A stretch of 64,000 nucleotides of DNA from Bacteroides sp. (GTDB lineage: Bacteria > Bacteroidota > Bacteroidia > Bacteroidales > Muribaculaceae), in the NCBI GenBank assembly GCA_014803765.1, contig JAAVBC010000028.1:1-64000 (forward strand). Direction: 5' to 3'. The position numbers and the translations under genes were made by a program. Shown piece by piece: positions 44,201 to 53,032 of this stretch (position 1 is the first letter of the stretch; every line of letters begins with the position of its first letter). Under the pieces are notes generated by a model. That model was not told the origin of the DNA and made no database searches. It saw only the letters and a list, made by a program, of their open reading frames with translations.

Positions 44201-44264
44201 GAGATAAAGCTGACGTCAGAGCCAGGCAGCCGGACATCAAAAAAGAGGAAAACCGGATATTCAT
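41262..44264 (-). CDS. Secreted C10-family (streptopain-like) cysteine protease
   Basis: 1000 aa. The signal peptide is at about 1-24. A Spi-type inhibitory propeptide covers about 30-140 (FIITTADDRLPQVLGYSDKG). The C10 papain-like domain holds Cys176 in RRCVTGCVATAVSQIM and His309 in GGHAFVCDGY, with FHFNWGWGGYQDGYFLL after it. The rest is beta-sandwich repeats and a leucine-rich-like segment near 760-830. The end (LPAGIYLHGSKKVIIR) is a Por sorting tail. Related enzymes are streptococcal SpeB and Prevotella interpain. It is probably secreted as a zymogen by the type IX system. Confidence 0.93.
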   Translation of the reverse strand: MNIRFSSFLMSGCLALTSALSLSAAPVSQATAEEEALKFLYSSHPGRNAAPAQNTHLNCAYTATSGETTLYYIFNFDSGFIITTADDRLPQVLGYSDKGTFDESKISDNMKWWLSEYSREISGYLPTAPESDSNLRLVRKEYRAPIEPLTKTQWDQSSPYNNDCPTSNGRRCVTGCVATAVSQIMKYHQWPVSPTGSNAGITFSGTVYDWANMLDTYQSGKYTSTQAAAVAKLMRQVGAGVNMQYSPYASGAYDSDVQIALSKYFGYAKGLKFYWKDYTPMKDWLNLVYAELAEGRPVYYSGSSSEGGHAFVCDGYSQNDYFHFNWGWGGYQDGYFLLSALNPASGGAGSYEGGYNRGQSILTGIMPANTPGAPSKQQSALISTGGFYYGGDNNFEIREGADGYSLFYNPLGYSETVQVALQILNASDNQEVEYVDLGTETLTPYYGYSAFDADIPNLPDGAYKIYLVFRAEGEKEWQNVQIPLGMQNYVALKVENGVKTLTNDGPDSDYRPKLIVCDPILPEKIYSNTNIAFKLPILNVGDGDFNSELGVSLFNADDEFGYVGSFTDRVSVAGKGYTELQIVMDGDPEPGVYRLYVMDSEENTFIDALPVVISDSGFEQPRVDNVYITNISPDFYVSGTESPIYCNVNNASATAKTITYKVEILDPQTLKRVKFLSNGGQINVNSKYWLRSTIRPFNFDLEPGYYLMRMTDDNDAPLSIPIPLIVESELKTSKEGLAYVVTDEAAKKAVLTAPGSSAYSGDIKVPSVIDGYNITSLRPDAFAFFEGQSVSLPSSITEIPAGGFYCAKSMNLLSLSGDKTMMAADNSFDSTNAANCWLDVPTNLTGSYRVNYVWKEFKMSHWNLQLNDCEVFSGAEDILMLGNNYYPGADHPFTLSLMNSAGKNILIQVFINNKIATSGVIASAGEGFEIPALGKKESGIIRATLTDDPVEVELVTENNDRPSDVYTIDGKLMLKSASAADLKSLPAGIYLHGSKKVIIR

Positions 44265-44420
44265 TAATCGTTACGTTAAAAGGTTGAAGTTTAGTTAAGA
44301 AATTATCATCAATGGCAGATGAATCTAAAGATACAGAAAACAAAGTTAATAAAAAATATGAATGGAGTTTAATAAAAGGTTGAAAAAATGAAAAATGCGT
44401 AAAAATTAAATCTCAAGTGA

Positions 44421-44452
44421 TTTGAAAATAAGATAAAAAAGTATTAATTTTG
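44421..44452 (+). promoter_or_regulatory. Promoter of the PPi-PFK gene
   Basis: TTTG (44421-44424), a 20-nt spacer and TAATTTTG (44445-44452). The leader is about 80 nt. Confidence 0.82.
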
Positions 44453-44537
44453 CAGTTGGTTAGCAGGGATTTCATTCCCTTGACTCAAAGGTCTTAGAAC
44501 ATATAATTCTCAAGATAGACATAGAAAATAAATCGAA

Positions 44538-46193
44538 ATGAAAAAAAGTGCACTTCAGAGAGTAAGAGCTGAATATCAGCCGAAACTCCCCAAGGCTCTT
44601 CAGGGTCCTGTAAAACTTAAGGTAGGAGACGCTACGGAATCAGTAGCGGATCAGGATGCTATCAAAGCGTTGTTCCCCAATACTTACGGCATGCCCGTAG
44701 TAGAATTCGAGCGTAACGACAAACCGGAGCGGGTAGAGGAGCCGTTTAATGTCGGCATCATCCTTTCCGGTGGTCAGGCACCCGGTGGACATAATGTAGT
44801 GAGCGGTATCTTCGATGGTATCAAGAGCCTCAACAAGGAATGTCGTCTTTATGGCTTCCTGATGGGTCCTTCCGGCTTCATTAATCATCAGTATATGGAG
44901 CTGACTGCAGGCTACATTGCTGAATATCGCAACACCGGCGGTTTTGATATCATAGGCAGCGGCAGAACAAAGCTTGAGACACCTGAGCAGTTTGATGCCG
45001 GACTGAAAGTGCTTAAAGAACTCAATATCAAAGCGCTGGTTATTATTGGCGGTGATGACTCCAACACAAATGCCGCTGTGCTTGCGGAATATTATAAAGC
45101 CAACGGAGCCAATGTACAGGTTATCGGTGTGCCCAAGACTATTGACGGCGACCTTAAAAACGAATGGATCGAGACATCCTTCGGTTTCGATACAGCTTGC
45201 AAGGTATATTCAGAAGTTATCGGAAACATCCAGCGTGACTGTAACTCTGCGAAGAAATATTATCACTTTATCAAGCTTATGGGTCGTTCGGCGTCTCATA
45301 TCGCGCTTGAATGTGCGCTTGAGACACAGCCTAACGTTTGCCTTATCTCAGAAGAGGTGGCAGCGAAGCGCATGACGCTTGATAATATCGTCAGCCAGAT
45401 CTGCTATGTCATTGCAGAGCGTGCGAAGCTCGGCTGGAACTTCGGTACTGTTCTTGTGCCGGAAGGTCTTATCGAGTTCATTCCCTCAATGAAGACTCTT
45501 ATTTCCGAGCTTAATGAGGTGCTCGTAGAGCATGGCTCAGAACTTGAAGGTCTTGATGAACTTGAGAAGCTCGAAGCTATTCGCCACCATCTTTCAGTTG
45601 AGAGCGCCGAACTCTATAAATCGCTTCCGAAGAACATTGCGCTTCAGCTCAGCCTTGACCGTGACAGCCACGGCAATGTGCAGGTATCCCTCATTGAGAC
45701 AGAGAGCCTGCTGAGTGAAATGGTGGCAAAGCGTCTTGACGAGATGGCAGAGGAAGGACAGTACAGCGGTAAGTTCAACGCTCAGCACCACTTCTTCGGC
45801 TATGAAGGACGTTGCGCGGATCCGACAAACTTTGATGCGGACTACACATATGCCCTCGGTTACAATGCGGCTATGCTTATCAATAGTGGTCTGACAGGCT
45901 ACATGTCAAGCGTCCGCAATCTTACAGATCATACAGAGAACTGGGTGGCAGGCGGCATTCCTATCACTATGATGATGAACATGGAGCGTCGTCATGGTCA
46001 GATGAAGCCCGTGATTCAGAAAGCACTTGTAAATCTCAACGGCAGACCCTATCTCAAATACGCGTCAATGCGTGAGACTCTCGCTCTGAACACATTGTAT
46101 CAGTATCCCGGTCCTATCCAGTACTTCGGTCCGGCAGAGATCTGCGATCGTCCGTCGATGACTCTTCTCCTTGAGCACGGCAAAGAGATCTAA
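44538..46193 (+). CDS. pfp: Diphosphate-fructose-6-phosphate 1-phosphotransferase
   Basis: Reversible, PPi-using phosphofructokinase of glycolysis and gluconeogenesis. 551 aa, the long plant-like form. IILSGGQAPGGHN is the diphosphate loop. IIGGDDSNTNA has Asp where ATP enzymes have Gly (GGDGS), which marks PPi use. PKTIDGDLKN is the catalytic block and LMGRSASHIALECALETQPN the fructose-6-P site. It is followed by an MFS gene 109 nt on. An imperfect hairpin at about 46217-46254 could limit read-through. Confidence 0.93.
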   Translation: MKKSALQRVRAEYQPKLPKALQGPVKLKVGDATESVADQDAIKALFPNTYGMPVVEFERNDKPERVEEPFNVGIILSGGQAPGGHNVVSGIFDGIKSLNKECRLYGFLMGPSGFINHQYMELTAGYIAEYRNTGGFDIIGSGRTKLETPEQFDAGLKVLKELNIKALVIIGGDDSNTNAAVLAEYYKANGANVQVIGVPKTIDGDLKNEWIETSFGFDTACKVYSEVIGNIQRDCNSAKKYYHFIKLMGRSASHIALECALETQPNVCLISEEVAAKRMTLDNIVSQICYVIAERAKLGWNFGTVLVPEGLIEFIPSMKTLISELNEVLVEHGSELEGLDELEKLEAIRHHLSVESAELYKSLPKNIALQLSLDRDSHGNVQVSLIETESLLSEMVAKRLDEMAEEGQYSGKFNAQHHFFGYEGRCADPTNFDADYTYALGYNAAMLINSGLTGYMSSVRNLTDHTENWVAGGIPITMMMNMERRHGQMKPVIQKALVNLNGRPYLKYASMRETLALNTLYQYPGPIQYFGPAEICDRPSMTLLLEHGKEI

Positions 46194-46302
46194 CACTTGA
46201 TTTTTCATAATGGATGTTCCCTCGCTCTGTCGCAATGCGGATACAGCGGGGGAATTTCTTAAACTACCAATAACTTACTTAAAATAACCTAACTTACTAA
46301 CT

Positions 46303-48042
46303 ATGGCATCAACAGCTACAATGTCCGGAGTAAATTCCGGTAAGACAGAACTGCTGCGCGACAAAGCCTGGGCGCGCTGGACTGCCCTGGCGCTTCTTGC
46401 GTTTGCAATGTTCTGTTCCTACGTCTTTATGGACGTCTTATCTCCGATCAAAGATCTGCTTCAGTCGACTCGCGGGTGGGACTCCACTGCGTTCGGCACT
46501 ATGCAAGGTTCGGAGACATTCCTTAATGTCTTTATTTTCTTTCTAATCTTTGCGGGTATCATTCTCGACAAGATGGGAGTTCGCTTCACGGCGCTTCTCT
46601 CCGGCTGTGTGATGCTTATCGGTGCTGTGATCAACTGGTATGCACTCACCAATTCTTTCATAGGATCAGCGTGTGATGTATGGTTTACAAATCATCTGAA
46701 CTATATTCCTGTTTTTGATGAGTTGGGCGTATCTCCGTTCTATGAAGGAATGCCTGCTTCAGCGAAAATGTCGGCATGCGGCTTCATGATATTCGGATGT
46801 GGCGTCGAAATGGCAGGTATAACTGTCAGCCGCGGTATCGTAAAATGGTTCAAAGGTAGAGAGATGGCACTCGCCATGGGATCGGAGATGGCATTGGCTC
46901 GTCTGGGTGTTGCAACGTGTATGATATTCTCTCCGATGTTTGCCGAACTTGGTGGCACGGTAGATGTCAGCCGTTCGGTCGCTTTCGGCGTTGTGCTTCT
47001 CATGATTGCCTTAATGATGTTCATTGTCTATTTCTTCATGGATCGCAAACTCGATGCTCAGACAGGAGAAGCAGAAGAAAAAGATGATCCCTTCAAGATT
47101 TCCGATCTCGGGAAGATTCTCTCCAGTCTTGGATTCTGGTTGGTAGCTCTTCTTTGTGTGCTTTATTACTCTGCGATTTTCCCCTTCCAGAAATATGCAG
47201 TCAACATGTTGCAGTGTAATATTGACTTTACTCCGCTTCCGGAAGGTTCATTCTGGGCTACAGATGCTGTGACCTACATTCAGTATGTCATAATGCTCGT
47301 TGTGGCTGCCACAGCATTTGCCGGCAACTTTGCTAAGAAAGTATCTGTGAAATACGGACTTTTTGCCATATCTATCATCAGTCTGGTTGTCTACTGCTGG
47401 ATGGGCTATCAGAAGCAGAGTGCCGGAGCGATTTTCGCGGTGTTCCCTCTTCTTGCCGTAGGTATTACTCCCATATTGGGTAAATATGTGGACTATAAAG
47501 GAAAGGCAGCCTCAATGCTTGTTCTCGGTTCGCTTCTCCTTATAGCGTGTCATCTTACTTTCGCTTTTATTCTTCCCATGTTCAAAGGGAATGCTGCCGG
47601 CGGCGTGATAATTGCATACGTCACAATTCTCGTGCTTGGCGCCTCTTTCTCACTCGTGCCTGCCTCACTCTGGCCCTCGGTTCCCAAACTTGTGGACGCA
47701 AAGATCATCGGTTCGGCTTACGCATTAATATTCTGGATTCAGAATATCGGTCTGTGGTTGTTCCCCATGCTTATCGGTAAAGTACTGACATCTACCAATA
47801 CGGATATCGAGGCTCAGGTCGCAGCCGGAAAGATGACTGAGGAGGTAGCGTCCGTCAGCTATAATTATACTTGGGCACTTGTGATGCTGGCTTGTCTTGG
47901 AGTTGCAGCTCTCTTCATCGGTCTGTATCTCAAGATAGTCGACAAAAAGAAGCATCTTGGTCTGGAACTTCCGAACGTTACTGACTCAGCTGCCGAGAAG
48001 GAAGAGATTGAAGCTTCGGAAGTAGAGTCTGCGGAAGGATAA
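46303..48042 (+). CDS. MFS transporter, substrate unknown
   Basis: 579 aa with about 12 TM helices. It starts with a hydrophilic 25-residue head, then TALALLAFAMFCSYVFMDVL. A long loop carries the segment DAQTGEAEEKDDPFKISDLG in the middle, and the C-terminal tail is acidic. The position after PPi-PFK hints at a sugar or organic-acid substrate, but nothing in the sequence decides this. Confidence 0.82.
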   Translation: MASTATMSGVNSGKTELLRDKAWARWTALALLAFAMFCSYVFMDVLSPIKDLLQSTRGWDSTAFGTMQGSETFLNVFIFFLIFAGIILDKMGVRFTALLSGCVMLIGAVINWYALTNSFIGSACDVWFTNHLNYIPVFDELGVSPFYEGMPASAKMSACGFMIFGCGVEMAGITVSRGIVKWFKGREMALAMGSEMALARLGVATCMIFSPMFAELGGTVDVSRSVAFGVVLLMIALMMFIVYFFMDRKLDAQTGEAEEKDDPFKISDLGKILSSLGFWLVALLCVLYYSAIFPFQKYAVNMLQCNIDFTPLPEGSFWATDAVTYIQYVIMLVVAATAFAGNFAKKVSVKYGLFAISIISLVVYCWMGYQKQSAGAIFAVFPLLAVGITPILGKYVDYKGKAASMLVLGSLLLIACHLTFAFILPMFKGNAAGGVIIAYVTILVLGASFSLVPASLWPSVPKLVDAKIIGSAYALIFWIQNIGLWLFPMLIGKVLTSTNTDIEAQVAAGKMTEEVASVSYNYTWALVMLACLGVAALFIGLYLKIVDKKKHLGLELPNVTDSAAEKEEIEASEVESAEG

Positions 48043-48153
48043 TATTTCCGTGCCTATCTCAACTGAAATAAAATTGGGGTTTCAAGCGTTATAATTTTAT
48101 ATTGCCAAGCAGCCTGCATCTCAGGCAGCCTGCGTTCGACATAAAGAATTGAG

Positions 48154-49305
48154 ATGAAACCACGATTTAGTAAATATATAAGCCGTTTCGGCGGCGGCTG
48201 CACACTTGCTCTTCTGATGACATTGTTCATCGGAGGAGCTTGTTATGCAGAGACGGTCAGCCAGAAGGCAAGCAAAACGCTTGCCCAAACTTTCTTTGAC
48301 AAAGCATACGGCGAGCATACCCCTCCTCCGAAATATGTCTGGAACGGAAAGCGCCTTACGACCGACAGACTGTTCACTCCTTTCTACGTTTACAACAGTC
48401 CGCGTGGAGGATTCGTAATTATTTCCGCGGAGAATAAGGCTTTTCCCATTCTTGGCTACAGCCTGAAGTCTTCATTTGATCCTGATAAACTCAGTGAGGG
48501 GGAGAGAGCGTGGCTCGGAAGTTATGCTAAAGATATAGAGCTTATCAGATATGATTCCCGCGAACCGACGGATGCGATAGCGGCGTGGCAGGATTTCGGA
48601 GGGTATACCGACCGACTTCTGAAAGCACGTTATTCAGCCACTGATCCGACGCAATCCGTTGCGGAGGCAGAAGAAGAGCTTGAAAGGGTTTTTAATTCTG
48701 ATCAGGAGTCCGATAATGGTAATTATTCCATTCTTTACACCCCCGAGTCGTGGCGGGACATGATAGACGGCGCGATTGCCGGAACAGGGAGTATCGCTAT
48801 GGGATATGTCGATTGGAATAAAAATCTTCATCCTGCTACGATTTATGGAAAGCAGGGTGATTACTATCGAATTCGTTTCGACAGACTTAATGATTGGCTT
48901 CTGAGAATGAGTGCCACCGAGCTTCTTGCAGACCGGTTTGTTGCTTCATTCAATCCTGTTCCCGAGGTGCGTTATGAGGATGAAGAGGAGCGTCCGTTTG
49001 ATTTCATGGAATCGATCATCGCCGAGCATTCCGCATTGGAAACCTCTGTGAAGGAGATGAATATAGAGGATGAAATCACTGCCCCGATTGTGAAAGCAAA
49101 TGGAGGCGGACATTTTGAGATTTTGCTCCCCGAGAATGTGAAATTAGCAATGATGTATTCTCTGACGGGTCAGCATATAGGCAGACGCACTTATCATGAG
49201 ACTCCTCTTGCGCACATAGATATAGAAGCGCAGCCGACAGGATTCTACTTTGTGATCCTATACGGAGAGTCAGGAACTCCCTACGGATTTAAATTGTATA
49301 GATAA
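48154..49305 (+). CDS. Stand-alone Spi (C10 protease inhibitor)-like secreted protein
   Basis: 383 aa with a signal peptide ending CYAE (about residue 32). Residues about 40-135 resemble the Spi inhibitory propeptide of C10 proteases: FVIISAENKAFPILGYSLKS then FDPDKLSEGERAWLGSYAKD, alignable with the propeptide of the protease at 41.3-44.3 kb. No C10 catalytic Cys or His motif follows, although CVATA-like and GHAF blocks would be expected. The C-terminus (AQPTGFYFVILYGESGTPYG) is a Por-type sorting tail. It could be an inhibitor or a decayed protease; the frame is intact. Confidence 0.72.
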   Translation: MKPRFSKYISRFGGGCTLALLMTLFIGGACYAETVSQKASKTLAQTFFDKAYGEHTPPPKYVWNGKRLTTDRLFTPFYVYNSPRGGFVIISAENKAFPILGYSLKSSFDPDKLSEGERAWLGSYAKDIELIRYDSREPTDAIAAWQDFGGYTDRLLKARYSATDPTQSVAEAEEELERVFNSDQESDNGNYSILYTPESWRDMIDGAIAGTGSIAMGYVDWNKNLHPATIYGKQGDYYRIRFDRLNDWLLRMSATELLADRFVASFNPVPEVRYEDEEERPFDFMESIIAEHSALETSVKEMNIEDEITAPIVKANGGGHFEILLPENVKLAMMYSLTGQHIGRRTYHETPLAHIDIEAQPTGFYFVILYGESGTPYGFKLYR

Positions 49306-49337
49306 CGCATCAGCACATCCAAACAAGAGTAATAATT

Positions 49338-49619
49338 ATGGCAAATAATAATGTATTAAAATCAAAAGGATTTGCATGGCTCGCATTCGGGGTCGTCATA
49401 TTGATATTGGTGTGCACATTCACTATGCGCACTGTGTGGTGGAGTTTCATTGATATCTTTTTTATGTTTATGGCTGCCTTTATCAATCTGGTAGCTGTGA
49501 CGGTTAAAAATATTAACCCCCAGGTAGCCGCTAAGTTAAATAGGATAACTCTTGTGATGCTCGTCTGCTGGGTGTTATCTCTTATCGGCGAGTGGATAGC
49601 CTTTGAGTGCTTGATCTGA
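49338..49619 (+). CDS. Small membrane protein, three TM
   Basis: 93 aa with hydrophobic helices at about 11-29, 31-52 and 68-89. It follows the Spi-like gene by 32 nt and ends before a convergent terminator. No family is recognised. Confidence 0.65.
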   Translation: MANNNVLKSKGFAWLAFGVVILILVCTFTMRTVWWSFIDIFFMFMAAFINLVAVTVKNINPQVAAKLNRITLVMLVCWVLSLIGEWIAFECLI

Positions 49620-49659
49620 GAAACTTTATTCGGACAACTTAATTATTCAACTAATAAGA

Positions 49660-49690
49660 AAGCAGCGGCGTAGGATATACGTCGCTGCTT
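49660..49690. terminator. Bidirectional terminator before mdh
   Basis: AAGCAGCGgCGTA pairs with TACGtCGCTGCTT (one G-T position) around a short loop. It lies between the convergent membrane-protein and mdh genes. Confidence 0.78.
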
Positions 49691-49716
49691 GCTTATTTAG
49701 AGTTTGTCAATGCTGA

Positions 49717-50646
49717 TTAGCAGGGGAGAGCTGCATTAGTCTTGTGGACAGCCTCAGCGCTCTTCTTGAAGAGTTCTTTTTCTTCTTCGTTGAGGTCGAG
49801 TTCGATGATCTTCTCGATACCACCCTTGCCAAGTACGCAGGGAACGCCGATGCAAAGATCCTTTTCGCCATATTCACCTTCGAGAAGTGCGGAGCAGGGG
49901 ATGATAGCTTTCTGGTCGTGGAGTACAGCTTCAACGATTTCAGCTGCAGCTGCACCGGGAGCATACCATGCAGAAGTGCCGAGAAGCTTAGTAAGAGTAG
50001 CGCCGCCTACCATTGTGTCAGTTGCAACCTTGTCAAGAGTCTCAGCGGGGAGCAGAGTGCTTACGGGCACACCGCGGAGAGCTGCAAAGCGCTTCATGGG
50101 AATCATTGTAGTGTCACCATGACCACCGATTACGAAGCCTTCCACCTCATTCGGGTTAGCACCGAGAGCCTGGCTGAGATAATATTTGAAGCGGCTGCTG
50201 TCGAGCGCACCACCCATACCGATAATGCGGTTCTTGGGCAGACCTGACACTTTGTGGATAAGGTAGGTCATAGTGTCCATGGGGTTGGATACGCAGATGA
50301 TGATAGCGTTGGGGCTATATTTGAGAAGATTTTCAGTAACTGACTTAACGATACCTGCGTTCACGCCGATAAGTTCCTCGCGAGTCATACCGGGTTTGCG
50401 GGGGATACCGGAAGTGATAACTACTACGTCGCTGTCGCGTGTAGCCTCGTAATCGTTAGTCACGCCGATGATGCGGGTGTTCATATCGAGCAGATTTGCG
50501 GTCTGCATCATATCCATTGCCTTACCCTCGGAAACACCTTCCTTGATGTCGAGCATTACAACTTCGTCTGCAACTTCGCGCAGAGCGATTACATTCACTG
50601 CAGTAGCGCCTACGTTACCGGCGCCGACAACTGTTACTTTTGACAT
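49717..50646 (-). CDS. mdh: Malate dehydrogenase
   Basis: NAD-dependent malate/oxaloacetate interconversion, used in the reductive branch to succinate in this group. 309 aa, LDH-like type. VVGAGNVGATAVNVI is the Rossmann loop, GIPRKPGMTREEL has the substrate-reading Arg that marks MDH over LDH, and VIGGHGDTTM holds the catalytic His. Its promoter lies inside the 3' end of the upstream Sua5-like gene. Confidence 0.96.
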   Translation of the reverse strand: MSKVTVVGAGNVGATAVNVIALREVADEVVMLDIKEGVSEGKAMDMMQTANLLDMNTRIIGVTNDYEATRDSDVVVITSGIPRKPGMTREELIGVNAGIVKSVTENLLKYSPNAIIICVSNPMDTMTYLIHKVSGLPKNRIIGMGGALDSSRFKYYLSQALGANPNEVEGFVIGGHGDTTMIPMKRFAALRGVPVSTLLPAETLDKVATDTMVGGATLTKLLGTSAWYAPGAAAAEIVEAVLHDQKAIIPCSALLEGEYGEKDLCIGVPCVLGKGGIEKIIELDLNEEEKELFKKSAEAVHKTNAALPC

Positions 50647-50763
50647 GGTTATTGATTTAAATAATTAGATATAATGTTTTAGAATTGTCTGAGGAAACAT
50701 CCCGCCGACGGGTTATGTCACTTACCTCAAGGGATCGAAAAATGAGCCTTAGAGATATATCTG

Positions 50764-50795
50764 CAAATTTAGGAAAAAAATATCAGTCAAGCAAA
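50764..50795 (-). promoter_or_regulatory. Promoter of mdh
   Basis: On the minus strand TTTG (50792-50795), a 20-nt spacer and TAAATTTG (50764-50771). The -33 box is within the last codons of the Sua5-like gene. The leader is about 110 nt. Confidence 0.78.
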
Positions 50796-51391
50796 CCCTT
50801 TCCCTGACGTATTAGGAAAGGATTTGAAGAATCCGAGCAATCGAGCACGGTCGTAAACTCATTTCCTCCATCACCCCCGTCGACGAAGAGCCCAATACCA
50901 TCGGGTTCGTAATGTTCGGCAATCAATTCAGGTTCTCTCGCGTGATCATCATCGTTAAATTCAATTGAAGTGCAGAGAATAGGATGACCCAGTTCCTTAG
51001 CCACTTCTCTTGCCGTGAGATTGTCGGGGATACGGATTCCAACTGCCTTCCTACCCTTGAAAGCCTTCGGGAGCGTACGGGCTGCCTTGAAAATCATTGT
51101 GAAAGCCCCGGGTGTATAATCTTTCAGCAGCTTATATCCCGGATTATCAATGACGGCATACTCCGCAGCCATCGACATGTCCGCACATATTATTGAAAGT
51201 TCATTCTTTTCCGGATTCAATCCTTTGATGCGGCATAGTTCATTTATCGCTTTAGGATTGAGCGCATCGCAGGAAAGTGCATACACGGAATCTGTCGGGA
51301 GAATCACAATCTCACCCTCTCTAAAAGAGTCGGCGATTTCGCGTACCTGCTTATCCGAAGGAGAATCATTCCAGATTTTTATATTTTTCAT
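50783..51391 (-). CDS. Sua5/YciO/YrdC-family protein
   Basis: 202 aa with the YrdC fold: VILPTDSVYALSCDALNPKA, SIICADMSMAAEYAVID, YTPGAFTMIFKA and VGIRIPDN. The family includes TsaC, which makes threonylcarbamoyl-AMP for tRNA t6A, and the less understood YciO. The LSxIC spacing fits YciO at least as well as TsaC, so I leave the symbol blank. It lies 3 nt after the BASS transporter gene. Confidence 0.85.
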   Translation of the reverse strand: MKNIKIWNDSPSDKQVREIADSFREGEIVILPTDSVYALSCDALNPKAINELCRIKGLNPEKNELSIICADMSMAAEYAVIDNPGYKLLKDYTPGAFTMIFKAARTLPKAFKGRKAVGIRIPDNLTAREVAKELGHPILCTSIEFNDDDHAREPELIAEHYEPDGIGLFVDGGDGGNEFTTVLDCSDSSNPFLIRQGKGLLD

Positions 51392-51394
51392 TGT

Positions 51395-52312
51395 TTAAGG
51401 ATGTTCGACACTCTCCGCGTGGGAGAGATTGTGGATTTTGGAATTATGTCGCATCAATTGCCAGGAATTGATGATATTTTGCCAGGCTATGTAGGCTGCA
51501 GGGGCAATGGACGCAATTGGGTTCATATATGCAAGTGCAAGCCAGACGGCAAGCACTGTGTTTTTCTGCATCAGCGATTGTCCGCCACTGACAGGGTCTG
51601 AATAGCGCCTGCCGTAGATTCTGCCTATTCTGAATTGAATAAGGCATGCTCCCAATGCACCCAGACAAAGCCAAATCATTGTGAAAGTATTAGCGGGAGT
51701 CCAGCGCTGAATTGCGAAGCTTACGCAGCTGCCTACTATTATGAACAGGGCGATTGCCCACATATAGAAAGAAAGCTGTTGCAGTCCGACAATTTTCGAA
51801 TGAAGTTTCGGAAGGAGATAGCGGAAAATCATCGCCAATGCCAAAGGTCCGAGAAGCAATGGAGCTATCTGCGATAGAATCATAAGAAAAGACCGCGTGA
51901 AAGTCATATCCTTATTATCCCCGATATACGCCAATACCAACGGACCGACTGCCGCTACAAAAAGATTGCATATCAGCGAATAAGTAGCCACTTTGGAAAT
52001 ATTACCTCCCAACATGGAAGTAATGACCGGGGCAGCCGTCGCAGTCGGAACAAATATGCAGATGAAGACTCCTTCGGCAATAGTGTGATTCCAAAAGGAG
52101 AGCAGAATGTATGCAATGGCGCTCAGACTCATCTGAATCAATAACAGAATCCCCTCCTCTTTTGTCAGTTTGAAATCGCTTATTCGAAGTTTGCAATAAG
52201 TGATGAAAAGCATTGCAAAAATCAGATAGGGTGAAAGAAATGTCAGATACCCCATCCACGGATAAAATATAGCTCCTCCAATTAGAGCAATAGGGAGCAT
52301 CGCATTCTTCAT
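51395..52312 (-). CDS. Bile acid:sodium symporter-type (BASS) membrane protein
   Basis: 305 aa with about nine to ten TM helices. CIFVPTATAAPVITSMLGGN in the middle matches the conserved crossover region of the BASS family. Substrates in bacteria range from bile acids to pantoate and other organic anions, and none can be chosen here. It follows mtnN by one base and precedes the Sua5-like gene by 3 nt, so it is within one operon. Confidence 0.8.
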   Translation of the reverse strand: MKNAMLPIALIGGAIFYPWMGYLTFLSPYLIFAMLFITYCKLRISDFKLTKEEGILLLIQMSLSAIAYILLSFWNHTIAEGVFICIFVPTATAAPVITSMLGGNISKVATYSLICNLFVAAVGPLVLAYIGDNKDMTFTRSFLMILSQIAPLLLGPLALAMIFRYLLPKLHSKIVGLQQLSFYMWAIALFIIVGSCVSFAIQRWTPANTFTMIWLCLGALGACLIQFRIGRIYGRRYSDPVSGGQSLMQKNTVLAVWLALAYMNPIASIAPAAYIAWQNIINSWQLMRHNSKIHNLSHAESVEHP

Positions 52313-52313
52313 G

Positions 52314-53009
52314 TTATTCGCCGATCTTACTTAAAATTATATCAAGAGCATTGAAAGTCTTTTCAGGAGCCTCACTCCAGAAATTCTTATATTGGGAGAT
52401 ATTCTCCGCTTCTCCGGGTGTGTCACTGACCACCCGGATAATGTTGAACTCCACGCCCTCGGAGACGCAAGCCTGTGCAATGGCAGCCGATTCCATATCC
52501 ACGGCTACGGCATCAGGGAGAACCTCATGTATTCTCTTAATCTCCTCAGCCTTTGATACGAAGATATCGCCTGTTGCAATTACGCCGTAGGATATTCCGC
52601 TTTCGGGACCCTCCCCGAGATAGCGTTTGGCAATCTCAATTGTATGTCGGCAGGGGAGGAAGAAAAGATCATAACCGTCGGCAGCGCCCGGGATTGTGCC
52701 CGGTCCGCACCAGACATCGTGGTATGCAACTTTCCCTGCGATCAGCAGATCTCCGATTTTAAGTCCACCCGCTCCTCCTGCAACTCCGGAATTGATCACG
52801 AGGTCAGGACGAAATCCGCGGATAATGGCGAGTGTATTGAGGGCAGCGTTCACTTTCCCGATTCCGCACTTCGCCAGAATCACCTCATGGCGATGGATAA
52901 ATCCATGAAGGACTTCACGATTATCGATGATGATTGACTCGTAGGATTCCAATATATTTTTGAGTAGGGCGATTTCCTTGTCCATCGCCGCCAGAATAGC
53001 TATTTTCAT
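52314..53009 (-). CDS. mtnN: 5'-methylthioadenosine/S-adenosylhomocysteine nucleosidase
   Basis: Hydrolyses MTA and SAH to adenine plus the sugar, recycling methylation by-products. 231 aa from the ATG at 53009 (MKIAILAAMDKEIALL). Signature motifs are VINSGVAGGAGGLKIGDLLI and DMESAAIAQACV with the substrate Glu. A longer frame to 53045 adds 12 unlike residues, so I reject it. Confidence 0.95.
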   Translation of the reverse strand: MKIAILAAMDKEIALLKNILESYESIIIDNREVLHGFIHRHEVILAKCGIGKVNAALNTLAIIRGFRPDLVINSGVAGGAGGLKIGDLLIAGKVAYHDVWCGPGTIPGAADGYDLFFLPCRHTIEIAKRYLGEGPESGISYGVIATGDIFVSKAEEIKRIHEVLPDAVAVDMESAAIAQACVSEGVEFNIIRVVSDTPGEAENISQYKNFWSEAPEKTFNALDIILSKIGE

Positions 53010-53032
53010 TACTTTTAAATTAAAAATATGAA

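Noticed and set aside
46217-46254. Imperfect hairpin after the PPi-PFK gene as a terminator
   Set aside because: The stem has several bulges and no T-run follows, so I mention it only as a possible attenuator.
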